A stretch of DNA of 64,000 bases from an uncultured Oscillibacter sp. (lineage in GTDB: Bacteria > Bacillota > Clostridia > Oscillospirales > Oscillospiraceae), in contig CAJUDV010000007.1 of assembly GCA_910585385.1 (NCBI GenBank), positions 10,214-74,213 of the forward strand. Reading direction: 5' to 3'. Positions 22,648 to 32,280 of the stretch are shown piece after piece. Numbering within the stretch: position 1 is the stretch's first letter; every line of letters starts with the position of its first letter. Below the pieces are notes generated by a model. The model was not told the DNA's origin, did not search any database, and worked only from the letters and a program-made list of their open reading frames with translations. A program made the translations under genes and the position numbers.

Positions 22648-24011
22648 TGGACACGCCCATCTGGGACTTTCTGCAAAAGTACCGGCAGGCGGGTGCCCGC
22701 CGCTTCCACATGCCGGGCCACAAGGGCGCCGGCCCCCTGGGCTGCGAGGCCTGGGACATCACGGAGATCTCCGGGGCGGACTCCCTCTATGAGGCCTCCG
22801 GCGTCATCGCCGGGAGCGAGGGGAACGCCGCCGCCCTCTTCGGCGCTGGGGCCACCTTCTATTCCACCGGGGGCTCCAGCCAGTGCGTCAAGGCCATGCT
22901 GCACCTGGCCCTCCAGAACCGCCCGGCGGGCACGCCGCCTGTGATTCTGGCGGCCCGGAACGTCCACAAATCCTTCGTCCACGCCGCCGCCCTGCTGGAT
23001 TTTACGCCGGTGTGGCTGTGGCCGGAGGGGGGGACTAGTTCCCTCTGCGCCTGTCCCCTGACGGCGGAGGGGCTGGACCGGGCCCTGGGGACCATGGACG
23101 CGCCCCCGGCGGCGGTGTATGTCACCAGCCCCGATTACCTGGGGAACACGGCGGACATCTCCGCCCTGGGGAGGGTGTGCCGCCGCCGGGGTGTCCCGCT
23201 GCTGGTGGACGGCGCCCACGGGGCGTATCTCCGCTTTTTGGGGCCCTCCCGGCACCCCTTGGACCTGGGGGCGGACCTGTGCTGCGACTCCGCCCATAAG
23301 ACCTTGCCGGTGCTCACCGGCGGGGCGTACCTGCACGTTTCTAAAAGCGCCCCGGCGGCCTTCCGGGCCGGGGCAAGGGCGGCTCTGGCCCTCTTCGGCT
23401 CCACCAGCCCGTCCTACCTGGTCCTGGCCTCCCTGGACCGGTGCAACGCGGAGCTGGCGGGGGGATACTCCCTTCGCCTGGCGGAGCGGGTGCGGGAGCT
23501 GGAGGCCCTCCGGGCCGGCCTGGAGGACAATGGCTGGGCGGTGTGTCCCTCAGATCCCCTGCGGCTGACCCTGGACGCCGCCGCCTCCGGCCTCACGGGC
23601 ACGGCCCTGGCGGAGCTGCTGCGAAAGGGCGGCGTGGAGTGCGAGTACGCCGACAGGGCCTACACGGTGCTGATGGCCACGCCGGACAACGCCCCGGAGG
23701 ATCTGGCCCGGGTGCTGGCGGTTCTGGGGGTGAACCGCCGCCCTCCGCTGGCGGCGGCGGTCCTGCCCCCGGCCAGGGGGGAGCGGGTGATGTCCCTCCG
23801 GCAGGCCCTGCTGGCCCCCCAGGAGACCGTTCCGGCGGAGGAGAGCCTGGGGCGGATCTGCGGCGCTCCCACGGTGAGCTGTCCCCCGGCCATCCCCATC
23901 GCCGTCTCCGGCGAGCGCATAGGCGCTCAGGCCCTGGCGCTGTTTCGGTACTGCGGCGTGGAGCGGGTGGACGTGGTGAAGGAGCGCGGGGCTCTGCTTG
24001 AGGAAGGCTGA
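22647..24011 (+). CDS. Orn/Lys/Arg decarboxylase family PLP enzyme
   Basis: The 454-residue protein is a short group III (fold I) decarboxylase: HMPGHKG near the start (about 21-27), ITEISGADSLYEASG, and the PLP-lysine in CDSAHKTLPVLTGGA at Lys218. Family members decarboxylate arginine, lysine or ornithine to polyamine precursors; which one cannot be told. The small C-terminal domain is present (about 370-450). The ATG overlaps the scfB stop (TGATG). Orn/Lys/Arg decarboxylases beside tmk and holB are common in Clostridia, but linkage to SCIFF may be only operonic. Confidence 0.88.
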   Translation: MDTPIWDFLQKYRQAGARRFHMPGHKGAGPLGCEAWDITEISGADSLYEASGVIAGSEGNAAALFGAGATFYSTGGSSQCVKAMLHLALQNRPAGTPPVILAARNVHKSFVHAAALLDFTPVWLWPEGGTSSLCACPLTAEGLDRALGTMDAPPAAVYVTSPDYLGNTADISALGRVCRRRGVPLLVDGAHGAYLRFLGPSRHPLDLGADLCCDSAHKTLPVLTGGAYLHVSKSAPAAFRAGARAALALFGSTSPSYLVLASLDRCNAELAGGYSLRLAERVRELEALRAGLEDNGWAVCPSDPLRLTLDAAASGLTGTALAELLRKGGVECEYADRAYTVLMATPDNAPEDLARVLAVLGVNRRPPLAAAVLPPARGERVMSLRQALLAPQETVPAEESLGRICGAPTVSCPPAIPIAVSGERIGAQALALFRYCGVERVDVVKERGALLEEG

Positions 24012-24032
24012 TCAACCGGATTGCTGAAAGGG

Positions 24033-24066
24033 AAGGCCCTGACCATTTGATTGGTCAGGGCCTTTC
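24033..24066 (+). terminator. Terminator of the SCIFF/decarboxylase operon
   Basis: Perfect 13-bp stem (24033-24045 with 24052-24064), 6-base loop, short T run. Confidence 0.8.
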
Positions 24067-24193
24067 GCCGCCCTTATAGCCGCCGCGGGGGCCGTAACGC
24101 GGGTGCGCGGCGGGCTCCCGCGCCTTGAAAACCGCCTGCCGGTTTTCAGCTGCGGAAATATAGCGGGTTCATGGCGGCGCGGAAAAAGAACGC

Positions 24194-25024
24194 TCAGAGC
24201 GGCAGGGGGCGCAGAAGTCCAATGAGGGCCAGTAGGGCGAAGTGGGCGGGGTAGAAGGCGTAGCAGAGGCGCTGAAAGCCCCGCCCGGCGTCACCCTTCT
24301 CCCCGGTATAGGCCAAAGTGACCAGCATCCCCAGGTAATTCCCGCCGGTATTCAGCAGGAAGTTGCGGATGGGACCGGCGGTGAAGTCCTCCAGCACCCA
24401 CTGCACCAGCCCCCAGCGGGCGAGGATCACCGCCGGCAGGAACCACAGGGCCCGCTGCCAGCGGGGGCGGTTTCGGGTGAGATAGAAGGTGAAGATCAGC
24501 AGGATGTATCCCCTGCTGCCCTCCATGGAGAGGAGCCGGGCCAGAGCGGTGGCGGCAGCGCACACCACTACCCAGGAGAGGGGATGGCCCCGCTCCGCCA
24601 GGCGGCGGTACAGCGCCAGAGCCGCCAGGCCCAGGGCCAGGGTGAAGCAGATGTTCAGCCCTGTATCCTGCCAGACCCACGCATCCGCGATGCCGTCCAC
24701 GCGGTATTCCGCCAGATTGAAGAGGACGTAGGGGGTCTGGGCAATGACCGCCGTCACCAGGATTCTTTTGAGGTAGCGGGACGCGTCCTGGGTGTGGAGG
24801 AGACCCTGGGCCACGCAGAAGAGGAAGATGGGCGCGGCCAGGCGGCCGATCAGCATCAGGTAAAATGGCAGGCCGTTCAGAAGCCAGTCGGCCGCGGCGT
24901 CATGGCCGGCGGACCAGAGCCGGTCCGCCAGGGGGGAGAACATCCGGTACAGGGGGAAGATGCGAACCACATGGTCAAAGGCCATGCAGAGGATTGCCAG
25001 AATTTTCAGCTGTTTGTAATTCAT
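24194..25024 (-). CDS. TraX family membrane protein
   Basis: The 276-residue polytopic protein has the family start LKILAILCMAFDHVVRIF and about eight helices, with GRLAAPIFLFCVAQGL and a RYLKRILV loop. The name comes from F-plasmid TraX, which N-acetylates pilin, but chromosomal homologues are common membrane acyltransferase-like proteins with no known link to conjugation, and there are no transfer genes here. The ATG follows AAGGAGG by 8 bases. It begins 107 bases after guaB on the same strand and may be transcribed from the purine operon or on its own. Confidence 0.82.
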   Translation of the reverse strand: MNYKQLKILAILCMAFDHVVRIFPLYRMFSPLADRLWSAGHDAAADWLLNGLPFYLMLIGRLAAPIFLFCVAQGLLHTQDASRYLKRILVTAVIAQTPYVLFNLAEYRVDGIADAWVWQDTGLNICFTLALGLAALALYRRLAERGHPLSWVVVCAAATALARLLSMEGSRGYILLIFTFYLTRNRPRWQRALWFLPAVILARWGLVQWVLEDFTAGPIRNFLLNTGGNYLGMLVTLAYTGEKGDAGRGFQRLCYAFYPAHFALLALIGLLRPLPL

Positions 25025-25131
25025 GGGAGTACCTCCTTTTGCAAGGAGGATAACACTTGATTCTTACAAAAAACTGGACAAAAATCTTACAGAATTCTTA
25101 CGGTTTTATCTCTCCGCCCAGGGAGGGCCTT

Positions 25132-26643
25132 TTAACTCCGCCCGCCGGAGTTGCTGGTATCCTTCAAGAGCACGTCGTGGGCCCCGCCCTCCACGATGGA
25201 CACGGAGCTCACCAGCGTCAGCTTGGCCTTCTCCCGGAGCTCGGGAATGGTCAGCGCCCCGCAGTTGCACATGGTGGAGCGCACTTTGGCCAGGGTGGTG
25301 GCCATGCCGTCGGAGAGGGCCCCGGCGTAGGGCACGTAGGAGTCCACACCCTCCTCGAAGGAGAGCTTGGACGCTCCGCCCAGGTCGTAGCGCTGCCAGT
25401 TCCGGGCCCGGGCGCTGCCCTCGCCCCAGTACTCCTTCATGTAGCTGCCGCCGATGAGAATCTTGCTGGTGGGGCTCTCGTCGAACCGGGAGAAGTACCG
25501 GCCCAGCATGCAGAAGTCCGCCCCCATGGCCAGGGCCAGGGTGATGTGGTAGTCCTGGACGATGCCGCCGTCGGCGCAGATGGGAACGTAGACGCCGGTC
25601 TCTGCAAAGTACTTATCCCGCTCCGCCGCCACGTCGATCACCGCCGTGGCCTGACCCCGGCCGATGCCCTTGGTCTCCCGGGTGATGCAGATGGAGCCGC
25701 CGCCGATGCCGATCTTCACGAAGTCCGCCCCGGCGTCCGCCAGGAAGCGGAAGCCCTCGCCGTCCACCACATTGCCGGCTCCCACCTTTACGGCGTCGCC
25801 GTAGCGGTCCCGGATCCACTTCAAGGTCCGGGCCTGCCACTCGGAGTAGCCCTCGGAGGAGTCGATAACCAGCACGTCCGCCCCGGCCTCCACCAGGGCG
25901 GGGACCCTTTGCTCGTAGTCCCGGGTGTTGATGCCCGCCCCCACCACATAGCGCTTCTGGCCGTCCAGCAGCTCCAGGGGGTTGCCCTTGTGGGAGTCGT
26001 AGTCCTTGCGGAAGACGAAGCTCACCAGCCGCTGGCTTGCCGAGACAATGGGCAGGGCGTTGAGCTTGCGGTCCCAGATGATGTCGTTGGCCTCCTTGAG
26101 GCTGGTGCCCTCCGGGGCGTAGATGAGCTTGTCAAAGGGGGTCATGAAGTCCGTCACCGGTACGGCGGGGTCCATGCGGCTCACACGGTAGTCCCGGCTG
26201 GTGACCAGGCCCACCAGCTTCCCCTCCGCGGTGCCGTCCTCGGTGACGGCCATGGTGGAGTGGCCGGTGCGCTCTTTCAGGGCCAGCACGTCCGCCAGGG
26301 TGTCGGTGGGGCGGAGGTTGGAGTCGCTGGAGACGAAGCCCGCCTTGTAGTTTTTCACCCGGCGGACCATCTCCGCCTGCTGTTCCACAGGCTGGGAGAC
26401 GAAGATGAAGGCGATGCCGCCCTCCCTGGCCAGGGCGATGCCCATCTTCTCGCCGGAGACGGCCTGCATCACGGCGGAGACCATGGGCACGTTCATGGTC
26501 AGGGGGCACTCCCCGCCTTTTTTGAACTTCACCACCGGGGTCTTGAGGGAGACGTTGGCGGGGACGCACTCCGACGAGGAGTAGCCGGGGACCAGGAGGT
26601 ACTCGGAGAAGGTACGGGAGGGTTCGGAGAAGAAATAGGCCAT
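25132..26643 (-). CDS. guaB: IMP dehydrogenase
   Basis: The 503-residue enzyme oxidises IMP to XMP with NAD, the first step to GMP. It has the TIM barrel interrupted by two CBS repeats (about 100-220), the phosphate loop GIGGGSICITRE with the catalytic Cys319, and a mobile-flap segment. The loop reads SICITR and KGIGRGQ instead of the common SICTTR and GVGxPQ, a divergent form. ATG 26643 has AGAGGTG nearby and fits the MAYFFSEPSRTFSEYLLVPG family start; the long upstream frame is rejected. It is the last enzyme gene of the purine operon, 43 bases after the GNAT gene. Confidence 0.94.
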   Translation of the reverse strand: MAYFFSEPSRTFSEYLLVPGYSSSECVPANVSLKTPVVKFKKGGECPLTMNVPMVSAVMQAVSGEKMGIALAREGGIAFIFVSQPVEQQAEMVRRVKNYKAGFVSSDSNLRPTDTLADVLALKERTGHSTMAVTEDGTAEGKLVGLVTSRDYRVSRMDPAVPVTDFMTPFDKLIYAPEGTSLKEANDIIWDRKLNALPIVSASQRLVSFVFRKDYDSHKGNPLELLDGQKRYVVGAGINTRDYEQRVPALVEAGADVLVIDSSEGYSEWQARTLKWIRDRYGDAVKVGAGNVVDGEGFRFLADAGADFVKIGIGGGSICITRETKGIGRGQATAVIDVAAERDKYFAETGVYVPICADGGIVQDYHITLALAMGADFCMLGRYFSRFDESPTSKILIGGSYMKEYWGEGSARARNWQRYDLGGASKLSFEEGVDSYVPYAGALSDGMATTLAKVRSTMCNCGALTIPELREKAKLTLVSSVSIVEGGAHDVLLKDTSNSGGRS

Positions 26644-26686
26644 AGTACACCTCTTTCTCAGAATTAGAAGTTGGGAATTTCTCAAT

Positions 26687-27169
26687 TTACAGGTCCAGCC
26701 CCAGGTAGATGGTGGAGTCCAGGGGACTGTCGTTATAGCGGGGGATGCCGTGAAAGCCGAAGCGGCGGTAGAGACGCAGGGCGCTGTCCATAAAGGGCAG
26801 GGTGTCCAGCAGCATGTGATGGTATCCAATGGCGCGGGCGTCATCGATCAGCCGCCGCAGCAGGGCCTCGCCCAGCTGATGGCCCCGAAAGGCCGGGCGG
26901 ACATACAGGCGTTTGAGCTCGCAGCGGGTCTCGTCCAGCTTCCGGAGACCTCCGCAGCCCGCCGCCGCGCCGTCCCACCGGGCCAGGTACAGCCGGCCCT
27001 CCGGCGGGCCATACTTGCGCTCCAGATGGGCGGTCTCATCGTCATAGTGCTGGAGGTCCAGATAGGCCTGAAAGGCCGGGACGTTTTCCAGGATCATGTC
27101 CGTGTACTCCCGGAAGAGGGGCCGGATCTCCTCCGGCTCCCGGTGGGCGAGGGTCAGGTCCAAAGGCAT
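26687..27169 (-). CDS. GNAT-family N-acetyltransferase
   Basis: The 160-residue product has the GNAT fold with the acetyl-CoA loop in LYVRPAFRGHQLGEALLRRLIDDAR (about 89-113) and the C-terminal YRRFGF. It is 12 bases downstream of purL and 43 upstream of guaB, so it is co-transcribed with purine synthesis. Members with the ELKRLYVRPxxRG core are general amino-group acetylators of unknown target. No link between acetylation and purine synthesis is evident; it may simply be a passenger. Confidence 0.85.
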   Translation of the reverse strand: MPLDLTLAHREPEEIRPLFREYTDMILENVPAFQAYLDLQHYDDETAHLERKYGPPEGRLYLARWDGAAAGCGGLRKLDETRCELKRLYVRPAFRGHQLGEALLRRLIDDARAIGYHHMLLDTLPFMDSALRLYRRFGFHGIPRYNDSPLDSTIYLGLDL

Positions 27170-27181
27170 GGGGACGCCTCC

Positions 27182-30100
27182 TTACACGCTGAAATAGTCT
27201 CTGGCGGCCTCGAAGAGGTGGAGGTCATACGCCCCGGGGACGTTTTTGTACAGGCCCGGTCCGATGCGCTCGCTGTGGCCCATCTTGCCAAAGACCCGGC
27301 CGTCGGGGGAGGTGATGCCCTCCACCGCCCAGGCGGAGCCGTTGGGGTTGAAATCCGGGGCCATGGAGGGCGCGCCGGAGAGGTCCGCGTACTGAGTGGC
27401 AATCTGGCCGTTTTCCGCCAGCTTTTGGAGGAGCTCCGGCCCACAGAGGAAGCGGCCCTCGCCGTGGGAGATGGGAACGCTGACCACGTCGCCCACGTTT
27501 ACCCTGGCCAGCCAGGGGGAGCGGTTGGAGGCAATCCGTGTCCGGACAATGCGGCTCTGGTGCCGCCCGATGACGTTGTAGCTCAGGGTGGGGCAGGTCT
27601 CATCCGTGTCCCGGATTTCGCCGAAGGGCGCCAGCCCCAGCTTGATGAGGGCCTGGAAGCCGTTGCAGACGCCCAGCATCAGCCCGTCCCGGTTTTGGAG
27701 CAGGTCGTGGACGGCGTCCGCCAGCCGGGGGCTGCGGAACAACGAGACGATGAACTTGGCGGAGCCGTCGGGCTCGTCGCCGCCGGAGAAGCCCCCGGGG
27801 AGGAACACGATCTGGCTGCGGCGGATGGCGGCCTCCAGCTCTTTGGCGGAGGACAGCAGGGCCTCCGGCGTCAGGTTGCGAATGACCACGGTCTCCGCCT
27901 CCAGACCCGCCCGCAGGACGGCCCGGGCGCTGTCGTACTCGCAGTTGGTGCCGGGGAACACGGGGATCAGCACCCGGGGCCTTGCCACGCCCGCCTTGGG
28001 GGCGGCGCGGGTGAAGGCCGGGGCCTCCAGCACCGGGGCCTCGCCGGGAGCGGCGGCTCCGCTGGGGTACACATCCGACAAAACGGCCTCGTTCAGGGAT
28101 AACAGCTCGTCAATTGGGGCGGAATCATTGCCAATTGTAATCACGGGGTCCGCTGTGGTGACGCCCACGCGCTTGGCGCAGGGGAGGTCAATTTCCTCCG
28201 CCAGCTCCGCTACGATGGTCCCCCGGTTTAGGCCGTACCAGCGGTGGGGGATGGCGGAATCGGCGGCAAAGCCGATCCGGTTGCCGAAGGCCATGTTCAT
28301 AACGGCCTCCGCCGTGCTGTGCTCCACCGCCCAGGCGGCTTTGACCTTGCCCTGGGCCGCCAGGGTGTGGAACGCCTCCCAGGCGGCTTTTAGATTCTCG
28401 GCACTGCCGCCGCCGAAGCAGTACACCGGGTGACCGGCCCCCTTGAACTCCGGCGTGAGGACCTCTCCCGCCCGGATGGGGGCGATGGCGAAGGAGATCA
28501 GCGTGGGGGGTACGTCCAGGTCCAGGAAGGAGCCGGACATGGAGTCCTTGCCGCCGATGGCCGCCGTGCCGAACTCCAGCTGAGCCTCCATGGCCCCCAG
28601 CAGGGCGGCGAAGGGCTTGCCCCAGCGGCCGGGATCGGTCCGCAGCTTTTCAAAGTATTCCTGTAAAGTCAGATAGGCGGTCTGATAGTCCGCGCCGGAG
28701 GCCACCAGTTTGGCCAGAGAAATTACTACGCTGCTCTTGGCGCCGGCGCAGGGGTCTTCGCTCATGATCTCCGGGTCAAAGCCCCAGGCCATGACGCTGG
28801 CCTGGTCCGTCTCCTGCCCCGGCAGCACCGGGAGGAGGGCCGCCATGGCCTGGGCGGGGGTGGCCTGGTATTTGCCGCCAAAGGGCATGAGGACGCTGCC
28901 CGCGCCGATGGTGCCGTCAAACCGCTCCACCAGTCCCCGGCGGGAGGCGCACTTCAGGCTGGCGGCCATCTCCCGGAGACTGCCGGCTTCGTTGACGGGA
29001 AGGGCGCGGCGGGGCTCGGGGACGGAGACCTGAGCGCGCTTCACCGAGCCGTTGGAGTTCAGAAACGCCCGGCTCAGGTCGGCGATGGTATGACCCTTCC
29101 AGCGCATCACCATCCGGGGGCTCTCGGTGACCACGGCCACCCGGTAGGCCTCCAGGTTCTCCCGCTCCGCGGCGGCGATGAACCTGTCCGCGTCCTCCGG
29201 AGCCACCACCACGGCCATGCGCTCCTGGCTCTCGGAGATGGCCAGCTCCGTGCCGTCCAGGCCGTCGTACTTCTTCCGCACGGCGTCCAGGTCGATGAGA
29301 AGGCCGTCCGCCAGCTCGCCGATGGCCACGGATACGCCGCCGGCGCCGAAGTCGTTGCACCGCTTGATGAGGCGGGTCACATCTCCGTCCCGGAAGAGGC
29401 GCTGGATCTTCCGCTCCTCCGGCGCGTTGCCCTTCTGGACCTCACTGGCCATGGTCCGGAGGGATTTTTTGTTGTGGCTCTTGCTGGAGCCCGTGGCCCC
29501 ACCGATGCCGTCCCGGCCCGTGCGGCCCCCCAGAAGGATCACCACGTCCCCGGGCGCCGGCCGCTCCCGCCGGACGTTTTCCGCCGGGGCGGCGGCCACC
29601 ACAGCGCCGCACTCCAAGCGCTTCGCGGCGTAACCGGGGTGGTAGAGCTCCGCCACGTGGCCGGTGGCCAGGCCGATCTGGTTGCCGTAGGAGGAGTAGC
29701 CCGCGGCGGCGGTCTGGCAGAGCTTGCGCTGGGGGAGCTTGCCCTCCAGGGTTTTTTCAAAGGGCGTCCGGGGGTCCGCCGCGCCGGTGACGCGCATGGC
29801 CTGGTGGACGTAGGCCCGCCCCGACAGGGGGTCCCGGATGCACCCGCCGATGCAGGTGGCGGCCCCGCCGAAGGGCTCAATCTCCGTGGGGTGGTTGTGG
29901 GTCTCGTTTTTGAACATGAGAAGCCAGTCCTGTTCCTCCCCGTCCACCACGGCGGGCACGTGGATGGAGCAGGCGTTGATCTCCTCGCTCTCGTCCAGCG
30001 TCCGCAGGAGACCCCGCTTTTTCAGGACTTTCGCGCCAATGGTGGCCATGTCCATCAGGGTCTGGGGGCGCTTGGACGCCTTCTCCTCCCCGTAGACCTC

Positions 30101-30862
30101 CACCCGGGCGGCCAGATACCGCTCATAGGCGGCCTGCACCTGGGGATCGCCGATTGCAATCCCCTCCAGATGGGTGGAGAAGGTGGTGTGGCGGCAGTGG
30201 TCGGACCAGTAGGTGTCCACCACCCGGACCTCCGTGATGGTGGGGTCCCGCCGCTCCTCATCCCGGAAGTAGGCCTGGAGGAACTTGAGGTCGTCCAGGT
30301 CCATGGCAAGGCCCAGGCGGTCCAGCAGGGCGGAGAGGGCCTCTTCGCCCATGGCGGTAAAGCCGCCGACGGTCTCCACGTGGTCCGGGATCTCATGGGC
30401 CCGGCTCAGGGTCTCCGGCTTTTCCAGGGCGGCCTCCCGGCTCTCCACGGGGTTGATGAGATAGCTCCGGATTTTCGCCAGGTCCGCCTCCGTCAAAGCC
30501 CCGGACAGCAGGTATACCTTGGCGCAGGCGATGAGAGGCCGCTCTCCGCCGGCCATCATCTGTACGCACTGGGCGGCGGAGTCCGCCCGCTGGTCGAACT
30601 GCCCCGGCAGGGGCTCCACCGCCAAAACGGTCCACTCCCCCTGGGGCAGCTCCTCCGCGGCGTCGTCCACCTGGGGCTCGGAGAACACCGTCCCCGCCGC
30701 CCGGCGGAAGACGGACTCCTCCAGCCCCTCCGCGTCGTAGCGGTTCAGGAGCCGCAGGTCCTCCAGGGCGGCGACGCCCAGCACGGTCCGCAGCTCGGCG
30801 AGGAGCCCCGCGGCCTCCTGCCGCAGGGCGGGCTTTTTCTCTACATAGATCCGCCGTACCAT
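27182..30862 (-). CDS. purL: Phosphoribosylformylglycinamidine synthase, single-chain
   Basis: This 1226-residue enzyme joins the PurS-like linker, the two AIRS-like synthetase halves and a C-terminal glutaminase in one chain, converting FGAR to FGAM with glutamine and ATP. The TYWSDHCRHTTF segment (about 225-240), the FKNETHNHP nucleotide site and the glutaminase nucleophile Cys1066 in GVCNGFQ are all visible. Most Gram-positives split this enzyme into PurS, PurQ and PurL; the fused clostridial form is near the length of the proteobacterial one. ATG 30862 is 1 base after the purD stop, with GGAGGG just upstream. Confidence 0.96.
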   Translation of the reverse strand: MVRRIYVEKKPALRQEAAGLLAELRTVLGVAALEDLRLLNRYDAEGLEESVFRRAAGTVFSEPQVDDAAEELPQGEWTVLAVEPLPGQFDQRADSAAQCVQMMAGGERPLIACAKVYLLSGALTEADLAKIRSYLINPVESREAALEKPETLSRAHEIPDHVETVGGFTAMGEEALSALLDRLGLAMDLDDLKFLQAYFRDEERRDPTITEVRVVDTYWSDHCRHTTFSTHLEGIAIGDPQVQAAYERYLAARVEVYGEEKASKRPQTLMDMATIGAKVLKKRGLLRTLDESEEINACSIHVPAVVDGEEQDWLLMFKNETHNHPTEIEPFGGAATCIGGCIRDPLSGRAYVHQAMRVTGAADPRTPFEKTLEGKLPQRKLCQTAAAGYSSYGNQIGLATGHVAELYHPGYAAKRLECGAVVAAAPAENVRRERPAPGDVVILLGGRTGRDGIGGATGSSKSHNKKSLRTMASEVQKGNAPEERKIQRLFRDGDVTRLIKRCNDFGAGGVSVAIGELADGLLIDLDAVRKKYDGLDGTELAISESQERMAVVVAPEDADRFIAAAERENLEAYRVAVVTESPRMVMRWKGHTIADLSRAFLNSNGSVKRAQVSVPEPRRALPVNEAGSLREMAASLKCASRRGLVERFDGTIGAGSVLMPFGGKYQATPAQAMAALLPVLPGQETDQASVMAWGFDPEIMSEDPCAGAKSSVVISLAKLVASGADYQTAYLTLQEYFEKLRTDPGRWGKPFAALLGAMEAQLEFGTAAIGGKDSMSGSFLDLDVPPTLISFAIAPIRAGEVLTPEFKGAGHPVYCFGGGSAENLKAAWEAFHTLAAQGKVKAAWAVEHSTAEAVMNMAFGNRIGFAADSAIPHRWYGLNRGTIVAELAEEIDLPCAKRVGVTTADPVITIGNDSAPIDELLSLNEAVLSDVYPSGAAAPGEAPVLEAPAFTRAAPKAGVARPRVLIPVFPGTNCEYDSARAVLRAGLEAETVVIRNLTPEALLSSAKELEAAIRRSQIVFLPGGFSGGDEPDGSAKFIVSLFRSPRLADAVHDLLQNRDGLMLGVCNGFQALIKLGLAPFGEIRDTDETCPTLSYNVIGRHQSRIVRTRIASNRSPWLARVNVGDVVSVPISHGEGRFLCGPELLQKLAENGQIATQYADLSGAPSMAPDFNPNGSAWAVEGITSPDGRVFGKMGHSERIGPGLYKNVPGAYDLHLFEAARDYFSV

Positions 30863-30863
30863 A

Positions 30864-32150
30864 TCATCCCTCCAGGGCGGCCAGCGCCCGTTTCCCAATG
30901 TCTGTCCGCAGATACTTGCCGTCAAATTCCACCGCCCCGGCGGCGGCGTAGGCGTCCCGCAGGGCCTCTTTTAAGGTGGGAGCGGCGGCGGTGACGCCCA
31001 GCACCCGCCCGCCGCTGGTTACAAGGATTCCGTCCTTCGCCAGAGCGTCTCCGGCGTGGTAAATCGTAACGTTTTCAGGGAGAGACCGGGGCAGGGCGAT
31101 GGGCTTGCCCTTCTCATAGCGCTCCGGGTAGCCGCCGGAGGCCAGGATGACGCAGGCCGCGGCCCCGTGGGACCACGCCACGTCCAGGCCGCCCAGCGTC
31201 TCGTTTTCCACCGCCTGCATGACGGTGAGGAGGTCGGTTTTCAGCAGGGGCAGCACCACCTGGGTCTCCGGGTCGCCGAAGCGGCAGTTGTACTCAATGA
31301 CCTTGGGCCCCTGGGGCGTCAGCATCAGCCCGAAGTAGAGGCAGCCCTTGAAGGGGCATCCCTCCGCCCGCATGGCGGCAAGGGTGGGCAGGAAGATGGT
31401 CTCCATGCACGCCTCGGCAATCTCCGGCGTGTAGCAGGGATTGGGGGCCACGGTGCCCATGCCGCCGGTGTTGAGTCCGGCGTCGCCGTCCCCGGAGCGC
31501 TTGTGGTCCATGGAGGAGACCATGGGGACAATGCTCCGGCCGTCGGTAAAGGCCAGGACGGAGACCTCCGGCCCGGTGAGGAACTCCTCGATGACAATCT
31601 CATTGCCGGAGTCTCCGAAGGCCTTGTCCTCCATGATGGATTTGACGGCGGCCTCCGCCTCCTGGAGGCTCTGAGGGATGAGCACGCCCTTTCCCAGAGC
31701 CAGCCCGTCGGCCTTGATGACGGTGGGGAAGGACACGCCGCCGCCCCGGAGATAGTCCAGGGCCCTGGCGGGGTCGTCAAAGACCTCATACCGGGCGGTG
31801 GGGATGCCGTGCTTTTTCATCAGGTTTTTGGCGAAGACCTTGCTGGCCTCGATCCGCGCCGCCTTGGCGTCCGGCCCGAAGCAGGGGATTCCCGCCTCGT
31901 GGAGACGGTCCACGCAGCCCAGGGCCAGGGGGTCGTCCGGGGCCACCACGGCAAAGCCGATGGAATGGGTTTTGGCGAACTCCACGATTTTGTCAATCTC
32001 CTTCGCCCCGATCTCCGGCACGCACACCGCGTCGGCGGCGATGCCGCCGTTGCCCGGCAGGGCGTAGACGGTCTCCACCTGGGGATTCTCTTTCAGTTTT
32101 TTGATGATGGCGTGTTCACGGCCGCCGCCGCCCACAACCAGAAGATTCAT
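30864..32150 (-). CDS. purD: Phosphoribosylamine-glycine ligase (GAR synthetase)
   Basis: The 428-residue ATP-grasp ligase joins glycine to phosphoribosylamine. The N-terminal VVGGGGREHAI (about 5-15), the ATP-grasp segment GYRP-type NTGGMG (NTGGMGTVAP) and C-terminal domain are complete and family length. In this operon it lies between the AICAR transformylase and purL, and its stop leaves 1 base to the purL ATG. The 130 bases upstream of it contain several GC-rich stems but no clear promoter. Confidence 0.96.
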   Translation of the reverse strand: MNLLVVGGGGREHAIIKKLKENPQVETVYALPGNGGIAADAVCVPEIGAKEIDKIVEFAKTHSIGFAVVAPDDPLALGCVDRLHEAGIPCFGPDAKAARIEASKVFAKNLMKKHGIPTARYEVFDDPARALDYLRGGGVSFPTVIKADGLALGKGVLIPQSLQEAEAAVKSIMEDKAFGDSGNEIVIEEFLTGPEVSVLAFTDGRSIVPMVSSMDHKRSGDGDAGLNTGGMGTVAPNPCYTPEIAEACMETIFLPTLAAMRAEGCPFKGCLYFGLMLTPQGPKVIEYNCRFGDPETQVVLPLLKTDLLTVMQAVENETLGGLDVAWSHGAAACVILASGGYPERYEKGKPIALPRSLPENVTIYHAGDALAKDGILVTSGGRVLGVTAAAPTLKEALRDAYAAAGAVEFDGKYLRTDIGKRALAALEG

Positions 32151-32280
32151 GATTTAACAACCTCTCTTCGCATATCAGCGCGGGGAATCCGGCCACGGGC
32201 CGGGGAGGGGAAATATTCCGCCCCGCCCGCAGGGGCGGGTAAAGGGCTCCCTCCCCCCGCAGGGCGCGCAGGCGCCGCTC

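Noticed and set aside
24194..25024. TraX as evidence of a conjugative element
   Set aside because: TraX-family proteins are common chromosomal membrane proteins, and there are no relaxase, coupling protein or T4SS genes nearby.
32151..32280. Hidden IMP cyclohydrolase or promoter between the AICAR transformylase gene and purD
   Set aside because: The 130 bases are too short for the enzyme and only show GC-rich stems; no -10/-35 pair was convincing.
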